Below are positions 40,517-49,958 of a stretch of 64,000 nucleotides of DNA, in pieces; the stretch's first letter is position 1, and each line of letters opens with the position of its first letter. The position numbers were made by a program, and so were the translations under genes. The stretch lies in assembly GCA_964347975.1 (NCBI GenBank), contig CAYGAY010000005.1, positions 1 through 64,000 of the forward strand. The letters run 5' to 3'. The stretch is from Bin87 sp964347975 (GTDB taxonomy: Bacteria > Chloroflexota > Dehalococcoidia > Lucifugimonadales > UBA3495). Under the pieces are notes generated by a model. It was not told the DNA's origin and searched no databases. It worked only from the letters and a program-made list of their open reading frames with translations.

Positions 40517-41902
40517 ATGATTATTGACGCGCATTGCCACATTTTGCCGCCGGATTTCGCGCCTCGCCATGGCGAACTGGCCTCCCGGGACGCCACCTAC
40601 GCGGCGTTATTTCCCAACGCCGGCGCCGGCATCGCCGACGCGGAAACGTTGCTTCGTGAAATGGACGCTGCTGAAATCGACCGGTCGGTGATCATGGGCT
40701 TCGGTTGGAGCGACCCGCTGGTTGCCGCCGATGCGAACGGCTATTTGCTGCAAGCGGCAGCGGCACACCCTGACCGGCTCACCGCTTTGGCATCCGTGAA
40801 CCCCGCGTGGGGCGAACCCGCCATCGAGGAGGCGGTGCGTTGCGCCGACGCGGGAGCCGCCGGAATTGGCGAATTGCACGCTGACAGCCAGGGTTTCGAC
40901 ATTGGCGACGACCAAATCATGGCCCCGTTGATGTTTGAGTTACGTCGCCGCGACCTCATCCTCGTCGTGCACGCTTCGGAACCCGTTGGGCACCAATACC
41001 CAGGTAAAGGAACGTCAACCCCGGAACGGCTGGCGCAGTTGGCCTCCAACTTCCCGCTGAACCGCATCGTCTTAGCCCATCTCGGAGGAGGGCTGCCCTT
41101 CTATGCCGCCATGCCTGAAGTTGCCGATGCGCTGCAAAATGTCTGGTACGACACCGCGGCGGTCCCTTTTCTGTACCGGCCTGTTGCGATAGAAGCCGTT
41201 ATAGCCGCCGCTGGCGTGGACCGCATCCTGTTCGGTACCGACTACCCGCTGCTCAGTCACGGTCGGGTCGCTGCCCATATCCGCGACGCCGGCCTGGACG
41301 ACGCGCAGCTGGAAGCCGTCATGGGCGGCAACGCCGCCACCCTGTTCCCGTTTGACCAGCCGTCGCTGGAAACTTTACCGGACTACCTGTGTCCGGGATT
41401 GGACATAGTCCTGATTGGACTGAACCCATCGGCTTATTCCGTGCGGGCCGGACGTTATTTTGCCAACCCGCGCAACCGTTTCTGGCCGGCCATTTCCGCA
41501 GCGCAGCTTGCGGGTAGGCCAGTAGGGCCGGAGGACGACGCGGGCTTGTTGGAAATCGGGATCGGGTTCACGGACCTGGTGAAGCGTCCCACGCCACAGG
41601 CTTCCGGGCTGTCTGCTGCCGACTATCGCCGGGACGCTCCCCTGCTGCGAGAAAAATTGCTTTCCCACGAACCTGCCATCGCCTGTTTCCACGGACTGAC
41701 GGCGTATCGCGCATACCTTCGTTACGCTGAGGGAATCTCCAAACCGGGAGCCATATCTCTTGGCCGACAGGATTTCACCATCGGCAACAGCCGGGTATTC
41801 GTCCTGCCGAACCCGAGCCCGGCCAACGCACGGTATTCGCTGGCGGACCTGACCGGATGGTACGTGGAACTCAATCGATGGAGGGCTGAGCTGAACCCAT
41901 GA
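40517..41902 (+). CDS. Fusion of an amidohydrolase (TIM barrel) and a Mug/TDG-type mismatch uracil-DNA glycosylase
   Basis: 461 aa from ATG 40517. Residues 1-280 form an amidohydrolase-2 domain with its metal ligands: DAHCHILP, VVHASEP, VLAHLGGG and FGTDYPL. After a short linker, residues about 290-461 match Mug/TDG glycosylases: YLCPGLDIVLIGLNPSAYS (the active-site Asn in GLNPS), RYFANPRNRFWPAISA, and VLPNPSPANARYS. The frame is continuous with no internal start between domains. It overlaps thpR by ATGA and lies upstream of alkA, an operon for base repair and RNA end chemistry. A TATACT box lies at 40474-40479. The link between the two activities is unknown. Confidence 0.85.
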   Translation: MIIDAHCHILPPDFAPRHGELASRDATYAALFPNAGAGIADAETLLREMDAAEIDRSVIMGFGWSDPLVAADANGYLLQAAAAHPDRLTALASVNPAWGEPAIEEAVRCADAGAAGIGELHADSQGFDIGDDQIMAPLMFELRRRDLILVVHASEPVGHQYPGKGTSTPERLAQLASNFPLNRIVLAHLGGGLPFYAAMPEVADALQNVWYDTAAVPFLYRPVAIEAVIAAAGVDRILFGTDYPLLSHGRVAAHIRDAGLDDAQLEAVMGGNAATLFPFDQPSLETLPDYLCPGLDIVLIGLNPSAYSVRAGRYFANPRNRFWPAISAAQLAGRPVGPEDDAGLLEIGIGFTDLVKRPTPQASGLSAADYRRDAPLLREKLLSHEPAIACFHGLTAYRAYLRYAEGISKPGAISLGRQDFTIGNSRVFVLPNPSPANARYSLADLTGWYVELNRWRAELNP

Positions 41903-42486
41903 CCGCCAGCGGGGAGACCATTCGCACATTCATAGCGCTGCCTCTGCCGGCGGACTGGACGGAGGCGCTGGGCTTCGTCATTTCGGAGTTGCAAAACGTC
42001 ATGCCTCCGGGAGTGCGCTGGGTCGATCCTTCCGGCATCCACCTTACGCTCAAGTTTCTCGGACTTACCGACACCCGCCTGGCGGACCCGATAATCGCCG
42101 CCCTGGGTCGGCAATTTGACGCGCCAGCCGTGCCGCAATTGGCGCTGGCTGGATTGGGAACGTTCCCCACGGGGCGGAACCCCCGGGTTATCTGGGCCGG
42201 CGTGTCCGGGGATCCCGCGACGCTCAACGCACTCCACCGGCGGGCCGAGGACGCCGCCATTGGCCTGGGTTGGCCCGCCGAGAAGCGTCCTTTCCGTCCG
42301 CACCTGACGTTGGGACGCGTTCGAGACCGGGTGTCGGCGCGACAGCGACAGGCGATTGCAGATGCAGTCGCCCGCTCGGTCCTTCCGGCGACCGCTTTCT
42401 GGCGGCCCGACACCGTCAGGTTATACCGCAGCGAGCTGACGCCTCAGGGCGCCATCTACACCAGCCTGGGAGATGTCAAAATCTGA
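41899..42486 (+). CDS. thpR: RNA 2',3'-cyclic phosphodiesterase (ThpR/LigT)
   Basis: 195 aa 2H phosphoesterase. Both catalytic motifs are present: HLTLKFLG (about 49-56) and HLTLGRVRD (about 134-142). FIALPLP starts the fold and the family pairs each His-x-Thr with a strand. It opens 2',3'-cyclic phosphates or ligates 2'-5' in vitro. It overlaps both neighbours (ATGA with the fusion gene; its TGA 42484-42486 shares one base with the alkA ATG), so the three are co-translated. Confidence 0.9.
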   Translation: MTASGETIRTFIALPLPADWTEALGFVISELQNVMPPGVRWVDPSGIHLTLKFLGLTDTRLADPIIAALGRQFDAPAVPQLALAGLGTFPTGRNPRVIWAGVSGDPATLNALHRRAEDAAIGLGWPAEKRPFRPHLTLGRVRDRVSARQRQAIADAVARSVLPATAFWRPDTVRLYRSELTPQGAIYTSLGDVKI

Positions 42487-43418
42487 TGGAAACCACCGTT
42501 GAGACCACTATCGTCCCGATCCCGCCCTATGATTTTCAGCTGACGGCCGGTCAGCCCAACTACTCCCGGGACCAGCAGTACAAGACCGAGGAGTACACGG
42601 AAGACACTTATATCCGTCTCCTCGATTTGGGTGATAAAGTCGCGTTGGCATCGGTGAAATCCACCGGCACGGCGGACAACCCGGAATTGTCCGTAACTCT
42701 GACCGGAGATGACCTCACGGATGACGACGGCCAACGCGCTGCCGGGCAGCTGACCTGGCTGCTGGGCTGTGATCAGGATTTGCGTCCTTTCTACGATTCC
42801 GTCTCCAACGACCCCATACTGGCCGATGTGGTCAACGACTTCTACGGTTATCACAACACCCGGACGGCCTCCGTATTCGAGGCCCTGGTGCAGGCGATTA
42901 TGGGGCAGCAAATCGCCACCGCCGTGGCCAGAATCGTCCGCAATTTGCTAATCCAACAGTACGGCGTGCGGGCTACCATCTGCGGGCAGGAGTGGTATGC
43001 CTTCCCCCGCGCCACGACCCTGGCGGCGGCGGAAGTTGCCGACTTGCGCCAGCTCAAGCTCAGCGTCCGCAAATCCGAGTACATCCAGGGCATCGCCCGC
43101 GCCGCACTGGACGCCCCGGACGGTTTCGAGGAGATGCACGGCCTGCCCGATGAAGCGGTTGTCAAGCAGATGGTGGCTCTGCGCGGGGTGGGCAACTGGA
43201 CGGCGCAGTGGGTGCTGGTTCGCGCGTTGGCTCGCCCCGACGGATTTCCGGTGGGTGATCTGGCCCTGCGCAAGACCGTTGCCGCCCTGTACTTCCATGG
43301 GGCGGAGATTACCGATGAGCAACTGCTGGATTTTTCCGCTCGCTGGTCGCCTTGGCGGTCTTACGCGACATCGTACCTGTTCGCCGCGCTGCGTTCCGGT
43401 CGGGTGGCCGGATCTTAA
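42486..43418 (+). CDS. alkA: DNA-3-methyladenine glycosylase II-like (AlkA/OGG1 superfamily)
   Basis: 310 aa from ATG 42486. The helix-hairpin-helix reads MVALRGVGNWTAQWVLVRAL (about 228-247) and the catalytic Asp follows in DGFPVGDLALRK, as in AlkA. FEALVQAIMGQQIATAVAR is the core helix typical of the family. The N-terminal 110 residues form the AlkA-like strand domain. It removes alkylated bases from DNA in the cytoplasm. Third gene of the repair operon. Confidence 0.85.
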   Translation: METTVETTIVPIPPYDFQLTAGQPNYSRDQQYKTEEYTEDTYIRLLDLGDKVALASVKSTGTADNPELSVTLTGDDLTDDDGQRAAGQLTWLLGCDQDLRPFYDSVSNDPILADVVNDFYGYHNTRTASVFEALVQAIMGQQIATAVARIVRNLLIQQYGVRATICGQEWYAFPRATTLAAAEVADLRQLKLSVRKSEYIQGIARAALDAPDGFEEMHGLPDEAVVKQMVALRGVGNWTAQWVLVRALARPDGFPVGDLALRKTVAALYFHGAEITDEQLLDFSARWSPWRSYATSYLFAALRSGRVAGS

Positions 43419-43422
43419 TCGT

Positions 43423-43498
43423 CGTTCCCGCGCACGCGGGAATCCAGGGCACTGTGTTGGCAAGGGTTTCCGGATTCCTGCGAAAGCAGGAATGACGG
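43423..43498. repeat. Palindromic intergenic repeat between convergent genes
   Basis: Two hairpins (TCCCGCGCACGCGGGA and ATTCCTGCGAAAGCAGGAAT) flank a short spacer. Both belong to the GGAATGACGG type of dispersed palindromic repeat. They probably act as a bidirectional terminator between alkA and ffh. Confidence 0.6.
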
Positions 43499-43519
43499 AG
43501 TAACTCGAAAGGAAGCCGG

Positions 43520-44845
43520 TTACCGCAACATTCGCATCAGACCCTTGGGATTGTTGGAGAACTGACGCATCAGCCGTTGGGTCTGCTTGAACTGGTTGAG
43601 GACCCGGTTGACGTCGGAAGGGTTGGTGCCGCTCCCCAGGGCGATGCGCCGACGCCGGCTGCCCTTGATGATCTCGGGGCGTTCCCGCTCTTCCATGGTC
43701 ATGGAGCGGATGATCGCCTCGGTTTTCTTCAGCTCCGACTCGTCCAGCTGCTCCTGCATTTTCTTGGTCTGCCGGCCCATGCCGGGCATCATCTCCAGGA
43801 CAGAAGCGAGGCCGCCCATCTTCTTGACGCCCTGGATCTGTTCGAGAAAGTCGTCCAGGGTGAAACTGGCCGTACGCATTTTGCGTTCCAGTTCCTTGGC
43901 CTTCTGTTCGTCCACCATGTCCTGAGCGCGCTCGATCAGCGTGAGCACGTCGCCCATAGCGAGTATCCGGGACGCCATGCGGTCGGGATGGAAGGGTTCC
44001 AAGGCGTCGCTGCGCTCACCGGTGCCCACGAATTTTATGGGTACGCCGGTAACCTTGGTGATGGAAAGGGCGGCGCCACCACGGGCGTCGCCGTCCATCT
44101 TGGACAGCACCAAACCATCCAGGCCGACACGCTGGTGAAACGCCTGGGCGGCGTTTACAGCGTCCTGGCCGGTCATGGCGTCCACCACCAGCAACGTCTG
44201 GTGGGGCGACACGGCTCGCTTGACCTCTTCCAATTCCTGCATTAGTTCGTCGTCAATGTGGAGGCGCCCCCCCGTGTCAACGATGGCCCAGGTATGGGCC
44301 AACTCGGTGGCGCGGCGCACGCCGGCGGTGGCGACTTTGGCCGGGGTGGAAGATTTAGGATCTTCAGAGTACACCGGGATGTCCAGCTGTTTGCCCAGGG
44401 TTTGCAACTGGGAGATGGCCGCCGGACGGCGGAGGTCCGCGGCAATCAGCATGGCGCTGTGCTGCTGACGATTCATTTGCAGCGCGAGCTTGGCGGCCGT
44501 GGTGGTTTTGCCGGAACCTTGCAGCCCCACCAGCATCAGGACGGAAGGAAGCTGGCTGGCGGGGGTGAGCCGGTGGTCGCCGGCGCTGAGAATGTCGGTC
44601 AACTCTTCATGTACTATTTTCACTACCTGCTGACCGGGCGACAGGCTCTCCATCACCTCCCCGCCCAGCGAACGCTCTTTGACCGTGGCAACGAAGTCAC
44701 GGGCCACGCGGAAGTTGACGTCCGCTTCCAAAAGAGAACGTCGCACCTGTCCCAGGGCGTCGTCGATATCCTTCTCGGTTAATCGACCACGACCCTGCAA
44801 ACGATTGAATATCCCGGTCAGACGTTCCGTCAAATTGTCAAACAT
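43520..44845 (-). CDS. ffh: Signal recognition particle protein Ffh
   Basis: 441 aa from ATG 44845 (ACGGGA upstream; a GTG nine bases earlier is an alternative). NG domain: LVGLQGSGKTTTAAKLAL (G1), DLRRPAAISQL, VDTGGRLHIDDELM (G3), SKMDGDARGGAALS (G4). Methionine-rich M domain from about 325 binds SRP RNA (EMMPGMGRQTKKMQEQL, GSRRRRIALGSGTNPSDVNRVL). It targets membrane proteins co-translationally. Convergent with alkA. No SRP RNA gene is seen here. Confidence 0.97.
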   Translation of the reverse strand: MFDNLTERLTGIFNRLQGRGRLTEKDIDDALGQVRRSLLEADVNFRVARDFVATVKERSLGGEVMESLSPGQQVVKIVHEELTDILSAGDHRLTPASQLPSVLMLVGLQGSGKTTTAAKLALQMNRQQHSAMLIAADLRRPAAISQLQTLGKQLDIPVYSEDPKSSTPAKVATAGVRRATELAHTWAIVDTGGRLHIDDELMQELEEVKRAVSPHQTLLVVDAMTGQDAVNAAQAFHQRVGLDGLVLSKMDGDARGGAALSITKVTGVPIKFVGTGERSDALEPFHPDRMASRILAMGDVLTLIERAQDMVDEQKAKELERKMRTASFTLDDFLEQIQGVKKMGGLASVLEMMPGMGRQTKKMQEQLDESELKKTEAIIRSMTMEERERPEIIKGSRRRRIALGSGTNPSDVNRVLNQFKQTQRLMRQFSNNPKGLMRMLR

Positions 44846-44893
44846 AGCGGTCACATCCCGTTATTGCGGCGCCCATGGTCCGGCTCGGTTGTC

Positions 44894-45994
44894 TTATTCC
44901 CAACGGAAAGTGCGGTTGGCGATGACAAAGGCTACCACAAGCCAGACCGCCAGACCCAGCAGGTTGGGCCATTGCATCCAAATGGTATCGCCCTGCACGG
45001 TTATGCCGCGTATCGCCTCGACCAGGTAGGTGAGGGGCAGGAAATCGGTAATCCGCTGCAGAATCTGGGGCAAAACCTCTCGGGAGAAGAAAACGCCGGA
45101 CAGAAACATCATGGGCAAAGACACGATGTTGGCCAGCGGCGCTGCCTGCTGCTCCGTGCGCGCCCATCCCGACACGGCGAACCCCAAGGCCAGGAACACC
45201 GCTCCGCCCAGTCCGGCAGCCAATAACACCGCGAAGAAGTTTCCGGCGAACTCGGCTCCGAACAGGAACACCGCCACCGCCGCCAGTATCACCGTCTGCA
45301 GCACCACTACGATGAGACGGGTGATCACCTGGGCGATGAGAAGCGTGTTGGGATTCAGCGGGGTTGCCAGCAGTCGCCGCAGCACCCCCTCGCGTTTCAT
45401 GGTTACGAAGCTGAACGCGACGCTGAACAGGCCCAACTGCATGATCGCCATGCCAATCACGCCAGGCATCAGGAAGTCGATGTATCCCAAATTCCGAGCT
45501 TCTACCGCCTCTCTTTGCAGAGTGACCAACCGGTCGGTACCACTGATGGCGAAATTCAGCTCGTCGATACCCGCCTGGACGATGCTCAGCCCGACCTGAG
45601 ATTCCCCGGGCCGGCTGCCGTGATAGAGGGCCGGAACCGCGACGGGCTCCCAGGTTGCGTCCGGCTCGGCCATTGCCGGGCCGAATTTCTCCGGGAGGAT
45701 GATGACCAAGTCGCGCTGCCCTTCGGACAAGGCTGCCCGCTCATCGGCTTCGTTGCCGCTGCTGACCCGGAGGGCGTCGATGGTCTCGGCTTCAGCGATG
45801 AACCGGGCCGATGCCTCGTTTTGCGCGTAGTCCACAATGCCCAAGTCCACCTTGCCCAATTCGCCGAAGTTCAGCAGGCCAAAAATGACCATGATGACCA
45901 GCGGGAGGAAAAAGGTCCAGAACAACGCCGCGCGATCCCGCGACCACATCTTGATGGTCGTCCACGTCAGGTAAATAGTCGGTCGGGTCAGCAT
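44894..45994 (-). CDS. ABC-2 type transporter permease
   Basis: 366 aa: one N-terminal span (FFLPLVIMVIFGLL), a large extracytoplasmic domain (about 45-175), then five spans including FLMPGVIGMAIMQLGLFSV and a MMFLSGVFFSREVLPQIL segment typical of ABC-2 exporters. It directly follows its ATPase gene. Substrate unknown, perhaps drug or lipid export. Confidence 0.85.
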   Translation of the reverse strand: MLTRPTIYLTWTTIKMWSRDRAALFWTFFLPLVIMVIFGLLNFGELGKVDLGIVDYAQNEASARFIAEAETIDALRVSSGNEADERAALSEGQRDLVIILPEKFGPAMAEPDATWEPVAVPALYHGSRPGESQVGLSIVQAGIDELNFAISGTDRLVTLQREAVEARNLGYIDFLMPGVIGMAIMQLGLFSVAFSFVTMKREGVLRRLLATPLNPNTLLIAQVITRLIVVVLQTVILAAVAVFLFGAEFAGNFFAVLLAAGLGGAVFLALGFAVSGWARTEQQAAPLANIVSLPMMFLSGVFFSREVLPQILQRITDFLPLTYLVEAIRGITVQGDTIWMQWPNLLGLAVWLVVAFVIANRTFRWE

Positions 45995-46789
45995 CTAAAA
46001 CTCGCGCAGCGATCGGCCGGTAAGATCCAGAAACACGTCCTCCAGGGTCGCCAGCCGAACCTCGCGCTGCCGCTCGAAGCCCCTGGCAATGAGGTCGTCG
46101 ATCAACTCTCCGGGCGGCGCCATAGCAATAATGCGACCGCCGTCCATCACCGCCACCCGGTCGCACAGTTTTTCGGCCTCTTCCATGTAGTGCGTGGTGA
46201 GCACCACGGTGCGGCCTTCCGCCTTCCAATCCAGGGTCAAGTCCCAGATGCGTCTTCGCGCCTGGGGGTCAAGTCCGGTGGTCGGCTCGTCCAGGAATAT
46301 CACGTCAGGATTATTGACCAGGGAGGCGGCGATGGCGAAACGTTGTTTCTGGCCCCCCGAAAGGGTGCGGAACGACGCGGAGCGTCGCTGTGCCAGGTCA
46401 ACGGCTTGGAGCAAGGGCCCCGGGTCCACTGCAACCCCGTAAATGCTGCCCAGCATCTTGAGCAGTTCCGCCAGCCGCAGGTGCTCGAAAAACGCGCTGC
46501 TCTGCAACTGCACGCCGATAAGCTGTTTCACCGTCCTGGGGTTTTGGCCCACGTCGATCCCGTCCACGGTGGCGCGCCCGCTGTCGGCGGCTCTCATCCC
46601 CTCGATTATTTCGACTGTGGTGGTTTTCCCCGAACCGTTGGGGCCCAGCAGTGCGAACACCTCGCCGCGCTCCACGTTGAATGAAACGCCATCGACCGCC
46701 TGTATGTCGCCATAGCGTTTCCGCAGATCCTCTACCACTATGATGGGGGCGTTTCCGTCCTCTGCTGTCCGATTCCCTGCCGTTGTCAT
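45995..46789 (-). CDS. ABC transporter ATP-binding protein
   Basis: 264 aa from ATG 46789. Walker A LLGPNGSGKTTTVEII, Q-loop region IGVQLQSSAFFEHL, signature RTLSGGQKQRFAIA, Walker B VIFLDEPTTGLDP and H-loop TTHYMEEAEKLCD are complete. The permease gene starts immediately after it (45994), a two-gene exporter. Divergent from sbcC. Confidence 0.93.
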   Translation of the reverse strand: MTTAGNRTAEDGNAPIIVVEDLRKRYGDIQAVDGVSFNVERGEVFALLGPNGSGKTTTVEIIEGMRAADSGRATVDGIDVGQNPRTVKQLIGVQLQSSAFFEHLRLAELLKMLGSIYGVAVDPGPLLQAVDLAQRRSASFRTLSGGQKQRFAIAASLVNNPDVIFLDEPTTGLDPQARRRIWDLTLDWKAEGRTVVLTTHYMEEAEKLCDRVAVMDGGRIIAMAPPGELIDDLIARGFERQREVRLATLEDVFLDLTGRSLREF

Positions 46790-46880
46790 ATCGCAAGATC
46801 CAGGAAAATTATACCACCAGCCGCGACCGGTTCCGGCGACCGAGTGACGCCGGCTTCTGAATGATACAATCGTCCCTGCA

Positions 46881-49448
46881 ATGATTCCCCTGAAATTGAC
46901 CGTCCGCAACTTTCTTTGCTATCGCGATGACGTTCCGCCGTTGGATCTGCGGGGAGTGCACGTCGCTTGCCTTTGCGGCGCGAACGGACACGGCAAATCG
47001 GCGCTGCTGGACGCCATGACCTGGTGTTTATGGGGGCAGGCGCGCACTGGCAGCCAGAACTACAACGACTTGATTGCTTACGGCGAGACCGAGTGCCGCG
47101 TCGAACTGGATTTCCTGGCCCGGAGCCAAACCTATCGGGTCATCCGCCGTCGCCGCGCCTCCGGCCAGGGACGAACCGAAGTGGATCTGTTCATCGTCGA
47201 TGGCGGGGATGTAGCCAGGCCGGTGACCGGCAACAGCGTCAGGGAAACCAACGCCGCGATACAACGCCTGGTCGGCATGGACTACAACACCTTCGTCAAC
47301 ACGGCGTTCCTGTTGCAGGGACGCTCCGACGAGTTCACCCGCAAGAACCCGGCCGACCGCAAAACCGTCCTGTCATCCGTCCTGGGATTGGAACTCTACG
47401 ACATTTGGCAAAGCGCCGCCCGCAATCAGCGCGACCAGTGGCAGGACAACGTAACTCACACCGACGGGGCATTGTCACAATGCAAAAGCGCCCGGGACGC
47501 CATCCCTGACTCGACTGACGAACTCGCCACGGTCGCCAAAAGGCTGACCGCTTTGGCCGCCGATCTGGACACGGCATCCGCCGAGGCGGGTCGTCGCCGC
47601 ACCGCTGTGGCCGAATTGCGCCGCAAGCGGGACGAACTGGTTGTTGCCGAGCGGAGGATCGCATCGCTGACCAAGGATATCGAGCAATCTAAAGATGCCG
47701 CCAATGCCATCGCGGAACGCATCGCCAACGCCCGGGCGCTGTTGGAAAGAAGCGCAGAAATCCGCGCCGGAGCGCTGGGGATGGAGAAGGCGCGCGCGGC
47801 GCTTAATCGCCTGGAGGAAGCGCGTAGCGAGTATCACCGGCTCAGCAACCACCGCAGCGCCCTGCAAGCGGGCATTGATCGCGAACGCGCTGTGCTTTCC
47901 GCCGAGCTGGATCAGTTGAAGCGGCGCGTCACCGATCAGATCGAACCCCAAGCCGCTCGCGCCCAGGAAATCGCCGGCCAACTGGCAGAATTGGCCGGAG
48001 CGGAACAGTCCCTGTTGAACGACCAAAACGCCCTCGAAGCGGATACGGCTGCCGCCGCCGCGTTGCGGGGGGAGATCATTCTGCAAAAAGCGGAACTCGC
48101 CCGTTGCGTCAGTGAAGGCAAAGAACTACGCGCGAAACAGAAGGAAATGCAGTCCGCCGACGCAATCTGTCCGCTGTGCCGCACTCCCCTCAGCGAGGAC
48201 GCTTGCGGAAACATCAGCCAATGGTACGAAACGGAAATTCAGGCCAAGCTGCGGTCGCACGGTGAAATCAAGCAAGCCCTGGCGAACCTTGCCAGTCGGC
48301 ACGGCCAACTAACTGCCAGCACGGAAAACCAACGCAAGCGCCTGGCGGAGCGACAGCGTCAGATCCAACAGGAGCAGGGACGCCTGGAGCAGGAGCGGCG
48401 TCAGAGTGATGATGCGCAAGTACAGTTGCTGGCGCTTCGGCCTCGACTCGAAAAGCTGCGAAGGTCGCTGGAGACCGGTGATTACGCAGCGGCGGAACGC
48501 GCCGAAGCCGCCCAAATTGACCGGAAAATCACGGTTCTCGGCTACGATGACGCGGCCCGGGAAGACACGTACCGAGAGGTCCAATCGTTGCAGCATTGGG
48601 ACCTGGAACAGCGCGAGTTGAACATCGCCCTTTCGCGGGTGACCGACGACGAGAACGAACTACGCCGGAACCGGGAGCAAGTTGATCGTTGGGAAAAAGA
48701 AGCGCGGACCGTTGAAACCGCCCGAGCGGCGGATCTCGACGCATTAACCAGCCTTCCGGCGCTTGAACGGGAACTCGATTGCGCGGAGGCGCGAGTGCAG
48801 AAATTATCTGCCGAGCGCGACGACCTGCTGGCCCGGCAGGGGCGATTGCAGGGTGATGCGGAGCGCCGCAGCGCCCTTTCCGAGGAACTGGACGCATTGC
48901 AGCGTCGCCGCAATGACGCGCAGACTGAGCAATCGATTTACGCCGACCTGTTCGCCGCCTTTGGCCGCACCGGAGTCCCCGCCATGCTCATCGACGCCGC
49001 CGTCCCGAGGATCGAAGCCGAGGCCAATCACCTGCTGGGCCGAATGACGGATAATCGGCTGGCCTTGAAACTGGAAACACAGCGGGGTCGCCGGGACGGG
49101 GGGGTGGCCGAGACGCTGGACATACTGATCAGCGACGAACTTGGCGCGCGCAGTTACGACCTGTTCAGCGGCGGCGAAGCCTTCCGCATCAACCTTGCCC
49201 TGCGGATCGCGTTATCCAAAGTGCTGGCGCAACGGATGGGACTACCGCTGCCCACGCTCTTTATTGACGAAGGGTTCGGCACCCAGGACGCCGCCGGCCG
49301 GGAACGCATTGTTGACGCCATCGCCTCCATACAGGATGATTTCGAGAAAATCATCGTAATCACGCATCTGGAGGAACTCAAAGACCTTTTCCCGGTGCGT
49401 ATCGAGGTAATGAAAACTGCCGCCGGCTCCCAATTCTGGCTCAGCTGA
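46881..49448 (+). CDS. sbcC: SbcC/Rad50-type SMC-like ATPase
   Basis: 855 aa. Walker A CGANGHGKSALLDAMTWCLW near residue 33, long coiled-coil arms, a zinc hook ICPLCRTPL (Cys 430 and 433), then the signature FSGGEAFRINLALRIALS and Walker B TLFIDEGFGTQD at the C-terminus. It works with the SbcD nuclease to process DNA ends and hairpins. No sbcD is next to it: the neighbours are a divergent ABC exporter and a PPOX gene. Length is short for SbcC but normal for Rad50-like forms. Confidence 0.9.
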   Translation: MIPLKLTVRNFLCYRDDVPPLDLRGVHVACLCGANGHGKSALLDAMTWCLWGQARTGSQNYNDLIAYGETECRVELDFLARSQTYRVIRRRRASGQGRTEVDLFIVDGGDVARPVTGNSVRETNAAIQRLVGMDYNTFVNTAFLLQGRSDEFTRKNPADRKTVLSSVLGLELYDIWQSAARNQRDQWQDNVTHTDGALSQCKSARDAIPDSTDELATVAKRLTALAADLDTASAEAGRRRTAVAELRRKRDELVVAERRIASLTKDIEQSKDAANAIAERIANARALLERSAEIRAGALGMEKARAALNRLEEARSEYHRLSNHRSALQAGIDRERAVLSAELDQLKRRVTDQIEPQAARAQEIAGQLAELAGAEQSLLNDQNALEADTAAAAALRGEIILQKAELARCVSEGKELRAKQKEMQSADAICPLCRTPLSEDACGNISQWYETEIQAKLRSHGEIKQALANLASRHGQLTASTENQRKRLAERQRQIQQEQGRLEQERRQSDDAQVQLLALRPRLEKLRRSLETGDYAAAERAEAAQIDRKITVLGYDDAAREDTYREVQSLQHWDLEQRELNIALSRVTDDENELRRNREQVDRWEKEARTVETARAADLDALTSLPALERELDCAEARVQKLSAERDDLLARQGRLQGDAERRSALSEELDALQRRRNDAQTEQSIYADLFAAFGRTGVPAMLIDAAVPRIEAEANHLLGRMTDNRLALKLETQRGRRDGGVAETLDILISDELGARSYDLFSGGEAFRINLALRIALSKVLAQRMGLPLPTLFIDEGFGTQDAAGRERIVDAIASIQDDFEKIIVITHLEELKDLFPVRIEVMKTAAGSQFWLS

Positions 49449-49450
49449 CC

Positions 49451-49483
49451 TGGATGCCGGCTTTCGCCGGAATGACGAAAATG
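49451..49483. repeat. Palindromic repeat after sbcC
   Basis: ATGCCGGCTTTCGCCGGAAT with AATGACG; the same class of hairpin repeat as at 43423-43498. Confidence 0.5.
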
Positions 49484-49503
49484 TAGATGTAAAGGAGACC
49501 TCA

Positions 49504-49923
49504 ATGTTGACCGATGCCCAACGCCGGTTTCTTTCCGAAAACCACAACGCCGCCGTGACCACCTTCCGCAGGAACGGCGCGGCCCAAATGAGCATAGTGA
49601 CCTGCGGTCTGTTTGGCGACGGCGTAGCTTTCACTACCACCGTCCATCGCGCCAAGTTGCGGAACCTGCGCCGCGATCCCAGATGCACTATTATGGTTGG
49701 GACAGAAAATTGGCGAGACTTCCTGGTATTGGAAGGTCAAGCGCGTTTGGTGGGCGTGGATAACGCTTCGGTGGACGAATATCGGGAAACTCTGCGAGAC
49801 GTATTTCGTACCGCCGCCGGGCAGGAGCATCCCAACTGGCCAGAGTACGACCAGGCCATGGTGGATGACCGGCGCTATGCCGTCATCGTCACGCCGGCCA
49901 ACGTTTACGGGCGCGCCGGCTGA
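49504..49923 (+). CDS. PPOX-class F420/FMN-dependent oxidoreductase-like protein
   Basis: 139 aa split-barrel flavoprotein: AQRRFLSENHNAAVTTFRRN opening, FTTTVHRAKLRNLRRDPRC middle and the ending RRYAVIVTPANVYGRAG. The family includes F420H2-dependent reductases and biliverdin-type enzymes; this member cannot be assigned a substrate. It is next to LLM monooxygenases, some of which use F420. Confidence 0.8.
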   Translation: MLTDAQRRFLSENHNAAVTTFRRNGAAQMSIVTCGLFGDGVAFTTTVHRAKLRNLRRDPRCTIMVGTENWRDFLVLEGQARLVGVDNASVDEYRETLRDVFRTAAGQEHPNWPEYDQAMVDDRRYAVIVTPANVYGRAG

Positions 49924-49958
49924 CGATACGCCCCAGGCAAAGTTTGGCGCCGGTGCGA

